From assembly GCA_964036665.1 (NCBI GenBank), contig OZ038531.1, positions 12,462,168 through 12,526,167 on the forward strand: a stretch of 64,000 bases of DNA, read 5' to 3'. This document shows positions 51,675 through 62,464 of the stretch, one piece after another (the stretch's first letter is position 1; every line of letters starts with the position of its first letter). This DNA is from Gordius sp. MW1 (taxonomy: Eukaryota > Nematomorpha > Gordioida > Gordea > Gordiidae). The position numbers and the translations under genes are program-made. The notes under the pieces are model-generated. The model had not been told where the DNA came from and ran no database searches. It saw only the letters and a program-made list of their open reading frames with translations.

Positions 51675-52375
51675 AGTCTAAAACTTCACCCGTGCTAAAA
51701 TTCTTATCGAGATTCTAACAAGGACATAATGCTAAGAATATTTACTAACTTTCAAAGATTTTTTCAGCCCCCTTTTGAATGAATATGAAAAAAAATATTT
51801 TTTTCGACCCCAAAATTTTTCAATTTTTTTGTTCAACCATAAACCCCTCATGAAAGTTTTCGATATCAGAGGTGAATTCCGAAAAAAAAATTTATATGAT
51901 CAGTCATCAGAAATTTTTAACTTTAAATCACTATCGCATGAGCTTGTTTCACAAAAACTGGAGACACGCTTAAAAAGCGATATTGAAACAATTTAAACGC
52001 AACACTTAAATTTTAATTTCTCGCAATCTAAAACTTCCCCCCCGTGGAAAAATTCTTATCGAGATTCTAACAAGGACATAATGCTAAGAATATTTACTAA
52101 CTTTCAAAGATTTTTTCAGCCCTCTTTTGAATGAATATGAAAAAAAATATTTTTTTCGACTTCAAAATTTTTTCAATTTTTTTGTTCAACCATAAACCCC
52201 TCATGAAAATTTTCAATATCAGAGGTGAATTTCGAAAAAAAATTTTTGATCAGTCATCAAAAATTATTAACTTTAAATCACGATCGCATAGAGCTTGTTT
52301 CACAAAAACTGGATACACGCTTAAAAAGCGATATTGAAACAATCTAAACGAACCACTTAAATTTTAATTTCTCGC
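51675..52375. repeat. G-H dimer
   Basis: 51675 is class G with atttatatgatc. 52025 is class H with gacttc, aaaattttcaat, cgatcgcatagag and a cagccctctt change. It ends in cgaaccactt and ctcgctatct, leading into the diverged segment. This is a clean example of the dimer that recurs across the right three quarters of the window. Confidence 0.88.
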
Positions 52376-54459
52376 TATCTAAAACTTCCCCCCCCCGTGG
52401 AAAAATTCTTATCGAGATTCTAACAAGGACATAATGCTAAGAATATTTACTAACTTTCAAAGATTTTTTCAGCCCCCTTTTGAATAAATATGAAAAAAAA
52501 TATTTTTTTCGACATCAAAATTTTTTCAATTTTTTTGTTCAACCATAAACCCCTCATGAAAGTTTTCGATATCAGAGGTGAATTTCGAAAAAAATTTTTT
52601 GATAAGTCATCAAAAATTATTAACTTTAAATCACGATCGCATATGGCTTGTTTCACAAAAACTGGATACACGCTTAAAAAGCCATATTGAAACAATCTAA
52701 ACGAAACACTTAAATCTTAATTTCTCTCAATCTAAAACTTCACCCGTGCAAAAATTCTAATCGAGATTCTAACAAGGACATAATGCTAAGAATATTTACT
52801 AACTTTCAAAGATTTTTTCAGCCCCCTTTTGAATGAAAATGAAAAAAAATATTTTTTTCGACCTCAAAATTTTTTTAATTTTTTTGTTCAACCATAAACC
52901 CCTCATGAAAGTTTTCGATATCAGAGGTGAATTTCGAAAAAAAAATTTTGATCAGTCATCAAAAATTATTAACTTTAAATCACGATCGCATAGAGCTTGT
53001 TTCACAAAAACTAGATACACGCTTAAAAAGCGATATTGAAACAATCTAAACGAACCACTTAAATTTTAATTTCTCGCAATCTAAAACTTCCCCCCCCGTG
53101 GAAAAATTCTTATCGAGATTCTAACAAGGACATAATGCTAAGAATATTTACTAACTTTCAAAAATTTTTTCAGCCCCCTTTTGAATGAATATGAAAAAAA
53201 ATATTTTTTTCGACCTGAAAATTTTTTCAATTTTTTTGTTCAACCATAAACCCCTCATGAAAGTTTTCGATATCAGAGGTGAATTTCGAAAAAAAATTTT
53301 TGATCAGTCATCAAAAATTATTAACTTTAAATCACGATCGCATATGGCTTGTTTCACAAAAACTGGATACACGCTTAAAAAGCCATATTGAAACAATCTA
53401 AACGAAACACTTAAATTTTAATTTCTCTCAATCTAAAACTTCACCCGTGCAAAAATTCTAATCGAGATTCTAACAAGGACATAATGCTAAGAATATTTAC
53501 TAACTTTCAAAGATTTTTTCAGCCCCCTTTTGAATGAAAATGAAAAAAAATATTTTTTTCGACATCAAAATTTTTTTAATTTTTTTGTTCAACCATAAAC
53601 CCCTCATGAAAGTTTTCGATATCAGAGGTGAATTTCGAAAAAAAATTTTTTGATCAGTCATCAAAAATTTTTAACTTTAAATCACTATCGCATGAGCTTG
53701 TTTCACAAAAAAAGCGATATTGAAACAATCTAAACGAAACACTTAAATTTTAATTTCTCTCAGTCTAAAACTTCACCCGTGCTAAAATTCTTATCGAGAT
53801 TCTAACAAGGACATAATGCTAAGAATATTTACTAACTTTCAAAGATTTTTTCAGCCCCCTTTCAAAAGAATATGAAAAAAAATATTTTTTTCGACCTCAA
53901 AATTTTTTCAATTTTTTTGTTCAACCATAAACCCCTCATGAAAGTTTTCGATATCAGAGGTGAATTTCGAAAAAAAAATTTTTGATCAGTCATCAAAAAT
54001 TTTTAACTTTAAATCACTATCGCATGAGCTTGTTTCACAAAAACTGGATACACGCTTAAAAAGCCATATTGAAACAATCTAAACGAAACACTTAACTATT
54101 AATTTCTCTCAGTCTAAAACTTCACCCGTGCTAAAATTCTTATCGAGATTCTAACAAGGACATAATGCTAAGAATATTTACTAACTTTCAAAGATTTTTT
54201 CAGCCCCCTTTTGAATGAATATGAAAAAAAATATTTTTTTCGACATCAAAATTTTTTCAATTTTTTTGTTCAACTATAAACCCCTCATGAAAGTTTTCGA
54301 TATCAGAGGTGAATTTCGAAAAAAAAATTTTTGATCAGTCATCAAAAATTTTTAACTTTAAATCACTATCGCATGAGCTTGTTTCACAAAAACTGGATAC
54401 ACGCTTAAAAAGCCATATTGAAACAATCTAAACGAAACACTTAACTATTAATTTCTCTC
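52376..54459. repeat. Mixed monomers, start of the diverged segment
   Basis: Monomers at 52376, 52729, 53078, 53430, 53762 and 54111. 52376 has a 9-C run, gaataaat and gataagtc. 52729 and 53430 share gaatgaaaatg. 52376 and 53078 share the catatggc tail otherwise typical of HOR A types 3 and 8. 53430 has the ~17-bp deletion. 53762 and 54111 end in ttaactattaatt. The alternation 52376/52729/53078/53430 suggests a dimer (offset about 702) eroded by point changes. Confidence 0.82.
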
Positions 54460-57400
54460 AGTCTAAAACTTCACCCGTGCTAAAATTCTTATCGAGATTC
54501 TAACAAGGACATAATGCTAAGAATATTTACTAACTTTCAAAGATTTTTTCAGCCCCCTTTTGAATGAATAGGAAAAAAAATATTTTTTTCGACCCCAAAA
54601 TTTTTCAATTTTTTTGTTCAACCATAAATCCCTCATGAAAGTTTTCGATATCAGAGGTGAATTCCGAAAAAAAAATTTATTTGATCAGTCATCAGAAATT
54701 TTTAACTTTAAATCACTATCGCATGAGCTTGTTTCACAAAAACTGGAGACACGCTTAAAAAGCGATATTGAAACAATTTAAACGCAACACTTAAATTTTA
54801 ATTTCTCGCAATCTAAAACTTCCCCCCCGTCGAAAAATTCTTATCGAGATTCTAACAAGGACATAATGCTAAGAATATTTACTAACTTTCAAAGATTTTT
54901 TCAGCCCCCTTTTGAATGAATATGAAAAAAAATATTTTTTTCGACTTCAAAATTTTTTCAATTTTTTTGTTCAACCATAAACCCCTCATGAAAATTTTCA
55001 ATATCAGAGGTGAATTTCAAAAAAAATTTTTGATCAGTCATCAAAAATTATTAACTTTAAATCACGATCGCATAGAGCTTGTTTCACAAAAACTGGATAC
55101 ACGCTTAAAAAGCGATATTGAAACAATCTAAACGAAACACTTAAATTTTAATTTCTCTCAATCTAAAACTTCACCCGTGCAAAAATTCTAATCGAGATTC
55201 TAACAAGGACATAATGCTGAGAATATTTACTAACTTTCAAAGATTTTTTCAGCCCCCTTTTGAATGAATATGAAAAAAAATATTTTTTTCGACCTCAAAA
55301 TTTTTTCAATTTTTTTGTTCAACCATAAACCCCTCATGAAAGTTTTCGATATCAGAGGTGAATTTCGAAAAAAAAATTTTTGATCAGTCATCAAAAATTT
55401 TTAACTTTAAATCACTATCGCATGAGCTTGTTTCACAAAAACTGGATACACGCTTAAAAAGCGATATTGAAACAATCTAAACGAAACACTTAAATTTTAA
55501 TTTCTCTCAGTCTAAAACTTCACCCGTGCTCAAATTCTTATCGAGATTCTAACAAGGACATAATGCTAAGACTATTTACTAACTTTCAAAGATTTTTCAG
55601 CCCCCTTTTGAATGATTCTGAAAAAAAATATTTTTTTCGACCTCAAAATTTTTTCAATTTTTTTGTTCAACCATAAACCCCTCATGAAAGTTTTCGATAT
55701 CAGAGGTGAATCCGAAAAAAAAAATTTTTGATCAGTCATCAGAAATTTTTAACTTTAAATCACTATCGCATGAGCTTGTTTCACAAAAACTGGAGACACG
55801 CTTAAAAGCGATATTGAAACAATCTAAACGAAAAACTTAAATTTTAATTTCTCTCAGTCTAAAACTTCTCTCGTGCAAAAATTCTTATCGAGATTCTAAC
55901 AAGGACATAATGCTAAGAATATTTACTAACTTTCAAGGATTTTTTCAGCCCCCTTTTGAATGAATATGAAAAAAAATATTTTTTCGACCTCAAAATTTTT
56001 TCAATTATTTTGTTCAACCATAAACCCCTCATGAAAGTTTTCGATATCAGAGGTGAATTCCGAAAAAAAAAATTTTTGATCAGTCATCAGAAATTTTTAA
56101 CTTTAAATCACTATCGCATGAGCTTGTTTCACAAAAACTGGAGACACGCTTAAAAGCGATATTGAAACAATCTAAACGAAAAACTTAAATTTTAATTTCT
56201 CTCAGTCTAAAACTTCACTCGTATAAAAATTCTTATCGAGATTCTAACAAGGACATAATGCTAAGAATATTTACTAACTTTCAAAGATTTTTTCAGCCCC
56301 CTTTTGAATGAATATGAAAAAAAATATTTTTTCGACCTCAAAATTTTTTCAATTATTTTGTTCAACCATAAACCCCTCATGAAAGTTTTTGATATCAGAG
56401 GTGAATTCCGCAAAAAAAAAATTTTTGATCAGTCATCAAAAATTTTTAACTTTAAATCACTATCGCATGAGCTTGTTTCACAAAAAAAGCGATATTGAAA
56501 CAATCTAAACGAAACACTTAAATTTTACTTTCTCTCAGTCTAAAACTTCACCCGTGCTAAAATTCTTATCGAGATTCTAACAAGGACATAATGCTAAGAA
56601 TATTTACTAACTTTCAAAGATTTTTTCAGCCCCCTTTCAAAAGAATATGAAAAAAAATATTTTTTTCGACCTCAAAATTTTTTCAATTTTTTTGTTCAAC
56701 CATAAACCCCTCATGAAAGTTTTCGATATCAGAGGTGAATTTCGAAAAAAAAATTTTTGATCAGTCATCAAAAATTTTTAACTTTAAATCACTATCGCAT
56801 GAGCTTGTTTCACAAAAACTGGATACACGCTTAAAAAGCCATATTGAAACAATCTAAACGAAACACTTAACTATTAATTTCTCTCAGTCTAAAACTTCAC
56901 TCGTATAAAAATTCTTATCGAGATTCTAACAAGGACATAATGCTAAGAATATTTACTAACTTTCAAAGATTTTTTCAGCCCCCTTTTAAATGAATATGAA
57001 AAAAAATATTTTTTCGACCTCAAAATTTTTTCAATTATTTTGTTCAACCATAAACCCCTCATGAAAGTTTTTGATATCAGAGGTGAATTCCGTAAAAAAA
57101 AAATTTTTTGATCAGTCATCAGAAATTTTTAACTTTAAATCACGATCGCATGAGCTTGTTTCACAAAAACTGGAGACACGCTTCGCAACACTTAAATTTT
57201 CATTTTTCGCAATCTAAAACTTCCCCCCTGCAAAAATTCTTATCGAGATTCTAACAAGGACATAATGCTAAGAATATTTACTCACTTTCAAAGATTTTTT
57301 CAGCCCCCTTTTGAATGAATATGAAAAAAAAATATTTTTTTCGACCTCAAAATTTTTTCAATTTTTTTGTTCAACCATAAACCCCTCATGAAAGTTTTCG

Positions 57401-58614
57401 ATATCAGAGGTGAATTGCGAAAAAAAAAATTTTTTTTGATCAGTCATCAGAAATTTTTAACTTTAAATTACTATCGCATGAGCTTGTTTCACAAAAACTG
57501 GAGACACGCTTAAAAAGCGATATTGAAACAATCTAGACGCAACACTTATATTTTAATTTTTCGCAATCTAAAACTTCCCCCCTGCAAAAATTCTTATCGA
57601 GATTCTAACAAGGACTTAATGCTAAGAATATTTACTAACTTTCAAAGATTTTTTCAGCCCCCTTTTGAATGAATATGAAAAAAAATATTTTTTTCGACCT
57701 CAAAATTTTTTCAATTTTTTTGTTCAACCATAAACCCCTCATGAAAGTTTTCGATATCAGAGGTGAATTTCGAAAAAAAAAAAATTTTTGATCAGTCATC
57801 AAAAATTATTAACTTTAAATCACGATCGCATGAGCTTGTTTCACAAAACTGGAGACACGCTTAAAAAGCGATATTGAAACAATCTAAACGCCACAGGTAA
57901 ATTTTAATTTCTCTCAATCTAAAACTACCCCCCGTGCAAAAATTCTTATCGAGATTCTAACAAGGACACAAGGCTAAGTCTATTTACTAACTTTCAAAGA
58001 TTTTTCAGCCCCCTTTTGAATGATTCTGAAAAAAAATATTTTTTTCGACCTCAAAATTTTTTCAATTTTTTTGTTTAACCATAAACCCCTCATGAAAGTT
58101 TTCGATATCAGAGGTGAATTCCGAAAAAAAAAATTTTTGATCAGTCATCAGAAATTTTTAACTTTAAATCACTATCGCATGAGCTTGTTTCACAAAAACT
58201 GGAGACACGCTTAAAAGCGATATTGAAACAATCTAAACGAAAAACTTAAATTTTAATTTCTCTCAGTCTAAAACTTCACTCGTATAAAAATTCTTATCGA
58301 GATTCTAACAAGGACATAATGCTAAGAATATTTACTAACTTTCAAAGATTTTTTCAGCCCCCTTTTGAATGAATATGAAAAAAAATATTTTTTCGTCCTC
58401 AAAATTTTTTCAATTATTTTGTTCAACCATAAACCCCTCATGAAAGTTTTTGATATCAGAGGTGAATTCCGCAAAAAAAAAATTTTTTGATCAGTCATCA
58501 GAAATTTTTAACTTTAAATCACTATCGCATGAGCTTGTTTCACAAAAACTGGATACACGCTTAAAAAGCCATATTGAACAATCTAAACGAAACACTTAAA
58601 TTTTAATTTCTCTC
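54460..58614. repeat. Most diverged monomers, no clear HOR
   Basis: Twelve monomers at 54460, 54810, 55160, 55509, 55856, 56204, 56537, 56886, 57211, 57565, 57916 and 58265. Variants rare elsewhere are concentrated here: aagactattt, tgattctgaaaa, caattattttg, ctcgtataaaa, cgaaaaactt, gaattccgcaaaa or gaattccgtaaaa, and the H-like tttttcgcaat with ccccccctgc. Lengths vary most, from 325 bp (56886) to 354 bp (57211). Related monomers recur at 2-7 monomer intervals without a fixed period. Confidence 0.85.
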
Positions 58615-61600
58615 AGTGTAAAACTTCACCCGTGCTAAAATTCTTATCGAGATTCTAACAAGGACATAATGCTAAGAATATTTACTAACTTTCAAAGATT
58701 TTTTCAGCCCCCTTTTGAATGAATATGAAAAAAAATATTTTTTTCGACCCCAAAATTTTTCAATTTTTTTGTTCAACCATAAACCCCTCATGAAAGTTTT
58801 CGATATCAGAGGTGAATTCCGAAAAAAAAATTTATTTGATCAGTCATCAGAAATTTTTAACTTTAAATCACTATCGCATGAGCTTGTTTCACAAAAACTG
58901 GAGACACGCTTAAAAAGCGATATTGAAACAATTTAACGCAACACTTAAATTTTAATTTCTCGCAATCTAAAACTTCCCCCCCCGTGGAAAAATTCTTATC
59001 GAGATTCTAACAAGGACATAATGCTAAGAAAATTTACTAACTTTCAAAGATTTTTTCAGCCCCCTTTTGAATGAATATGAAAAAAAATATTTTTTTCGAC
59101 TTCAAAATTTTTTCAATTTTTTTGTTCAACCATAAACCCCTCATGAAAATTTTCAATATCAGAGGTGAATTTCGAAAAAAAATTTTTGATCAGTCATCAA
59201 AAATTATTAACTTTAAATCACGATCGCATAGAGCTTGTTTCACAAAAACTGGATACACGCTTAAAAAGCGATATTGAAACAATCTAAACGAACCACTTAA
59301 ATTTTAATTTCTCGCAATCTAAAACTTCCCCCCCCGTGGAAAAATTCTTATCGAGATTCTAACAAGGACATAATGCTAAGAATATTTACTAACTTTCAAA
59401 GATTTTTTCAGCCCCCGTTTGAATGAATATGAAAAAAAATATTTTTTTCGACCTCAAAATTTTTTCAATTTTTTTGTTCAACCATAAACCCCTCATGAAA
59501 GTTTTCGATATCAGAGGTGAATTTCGAAAAAAAATTTTTGATCAGTCATCAAAAATTATTAACTTTAAATCACGATCGCATATGGCTTGTTTCACAAAAA
59601 CTGGATACACGCTTAAAAAGCCATATTGAAACAATCTAAACGAAACACTTAAATTTTAATTTCTCTCAATCTAAAACTTCACCCGTGCAAAAATTCTAAT
59701 CGAGATTCTAACAAGGACATAATGCTAAGAATATTTACTAACTTTCAAAGATTTTATCAGCCCCCTTTTGAATGAATATGAAAAAAATTATTTTTTCGAC
59801 CTCAAAATTTTTTCAATTATTTTGTTCAACCATAAACCCCTCATGAAAGTTTTTGATATCAGAGGTGAATTCCGTAAAAAAAAAATTTTTTGATCAGTCA
59901 TCAGAAATTTTTAACTTTAAATCACGATCGCATGAGCTTGTTTCACAAAAACTGGAGACACGCTTAAAAAGCGATATTGAAACAATCTAAACGCAACACT
60001 TAAATTTTCATTTTTCGCAATCTAAAACTTCCCCCCTGCAAAAATTCTTATCGAGATTCTAACAAGGACATAATGCTAAGAATATTTACTAACTTTCAAA
60101 GATTTTTTCAGCCCCCGTTTGAATGAATATGAAAAAAAATATTTTTTTCGACCTCAAAATTTTTTCAATTTTTTTGTTCAACCATAAACCCCTCATGAAA
60201 GTTTTCGATATCAGAGGTGAATTCCGAAAAAAAAAATTTTTGATCAGTCATCAGAAATTTTTAACTTTAAATCACTATCGCATATGGCTTGTTTCACAAA
60301 AACTGGATACACGCTTAAAAAGCCATATTGAAACAATCTAAACGAAACACTTAAATTTTAATTTCTCTCAATCTAAAACTTCACCCGTGCAAAAATTCTA
60401 ATCGAGATTCTAACAAGGACATAATGCTAAGAATATTTACTAACTTTCAAAGATTTTATCAGCCCCCTTTTGAATGAATATGAAAAAAATTATTTTTTCG
60501 ACCTCAAAATTTTTTCAATTATTTTGTTCAACCATAAACCCCTCATGAAAGTTTTTGATATCAGAGGTGAATTCCGTAAAAAAAAAATTTTTTGATCAGT
60601 CATCAGAAATTTTTAACTTTAAATCACGATCGCATGAGCTTGTTTCACAAAAACTGGAGACACGCTTAAAAAGCGATATTGAAACAATCTAAACGCAACA
60701 CTTAAATTTTCATTTTTCGCAATCTAAAACTTCCCCCCTGCAAAAATTCTTATCGAGATTCTAACAAGGACATAATGCTAAGAATATTTACTCACTTTCA
60801 AAGATTTTTTCAGCCCCCTTTTGAATGAATATGAAAAAAAAATATTTTTTTCGACCTCAAAATTTTTTCAATTTTTTTGTTCAACCATAAACCCCTCATG
60901 AAAGTTTTCGATATCAGAGGTGAATTTCGAAAAAAAAATTTTTGATCAGTCATCAAAAATTTTTAACTTTAAATCACTATCGCATGAGCTTGTTTCACAA
61001 AAACTGGATACACGCTTAAAAAGCGATATTGAAACAATCTAAACGAAACACTTAAATTTTAATTTCTCTCAGTCTAAAACTTCACCCGTGCTAAAATTCT
61101 TATCGAGATTCTAACAAGGACATAATGCTAAGACTATTTACTAACTTTCAAAGATTTTTCAGCCCCCTTTTGAATGATTCTGAAAAAAAATATTTTTTTC
61201 GACCTCAAAATTTTTTCCATTTTTTTGTTCAACCATAAACCCCTCATGAAAGTTTTCGATATCAGAGGTGAATTCCGAAAAAAAATTTTTTGATCAGTCA
61301 TCAGAAATTTTTAACTTTAAATCACGATCGCATGAGCTTGTTTCACAAAAACTGGAGACACGCTTAAAAAGCGATATTGAAACAATCTAAACGCAACACT
61401 TAAATTTTCATTTTTCGCAATCTAAAACTTCCCCCCTGCAAAAATTCTTATCGAGATTCTAACAAGGACATAATGCTAAGAATATTTACTCACTTTCAAA
61501 GATTTTTTCAGCCCCCTTTTGAATGAATATGAAAAAAAAATATTTTTTTCGACCTCAAAATTTTTTCAATTTTTTTGTTCAACCATAAACCCCTCATGAA

Positions 61601-62464
61601 AGTTTTCGATATCAGAGGTGAATTTCGAAAAAAAAATTTTTGATCAGTCATCAAAAATTTTTAACTTTAAATCACTATCGCATGAGCTTGTTTCACAAAA
61701 ACTGGATACACGCTTAAAAAGCGATATTGAAACAATCTAAACGAAACACTTAAATTTTAATTTCTCTCAGTCTAAAACTTCACCCGTGCTAAAATTCTTA
61801 TCGAGATTCTAACAAGGACATAATGCTAAGACTATTTACTAACTTTCAAAGATTTTTTCAGCCCCCTTTTGAATGAATATGAAAAAAAATATTTTTTCGA
61901 CCTCAAAATTTTTTCAATTATTTTGTTCAACCATAAACCCCTCATGAAAGTTTTCAATATCAGAGGTGAATTTCGAAAAAAAAATTTTTGATCAGTCATC
62001 AAAAATTTTTAACTTTAAATCACTATCGCATGAGCTTGTTTCACAAAAACTGGATACAAGCTTAAAAAGCCATATTGAAACAATCTAAACGAAACACTTA
62101 AATTTTAATTTCTCTCAGTCTAAAACTTCACCCGTGCTAAAATTCTTATCGAGATTCTAACAAGGACATAATGCTAAGAATATTTACTAACTTTCAAAGA
62201 TTTTTTCAGCACCCTTTTGAATGAATATGAAAAAAAATATTTTTTTCGACCTCAAAATTTTTTCAATTTTTTTGTTCAACCATAAACCCCTCATGAAGGT
62301 TTTCGATATCAGAGGTGAATTTCGAAAAAAAATTTTTTGATCAGTCATCAAAAATTTTTAACTTTAAATCACTATCGCATGAGCTTGTTTCACAAAAACT
62401 GGATACACGCTTAAAAAGCCATATTGAACAATCTAAACGAAACACTTAAATTTTAATTTCTCTC
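58615..62464. repeat. Diverged segment with two local dimer duplications
   Basis: Monomers at 58615 (G), 58964 (H), 59316, 59668, 60019, 60370, 60721, 61071, 61419, 61769 and 62117. A segment from about 59404 to 60060 recurs 702 bp on (cagcccccgtttg, catatggc, then gattttatcag with aaaaaaattattttttcg). The monomer 60721 (ccccccctgc, actcactttc) and the front of 61071 recur 698 bp on at 61419 and 61769. 62117 returns to the cagcaccctt and tattgaacaatc class of block D. Confidence 0.85.
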
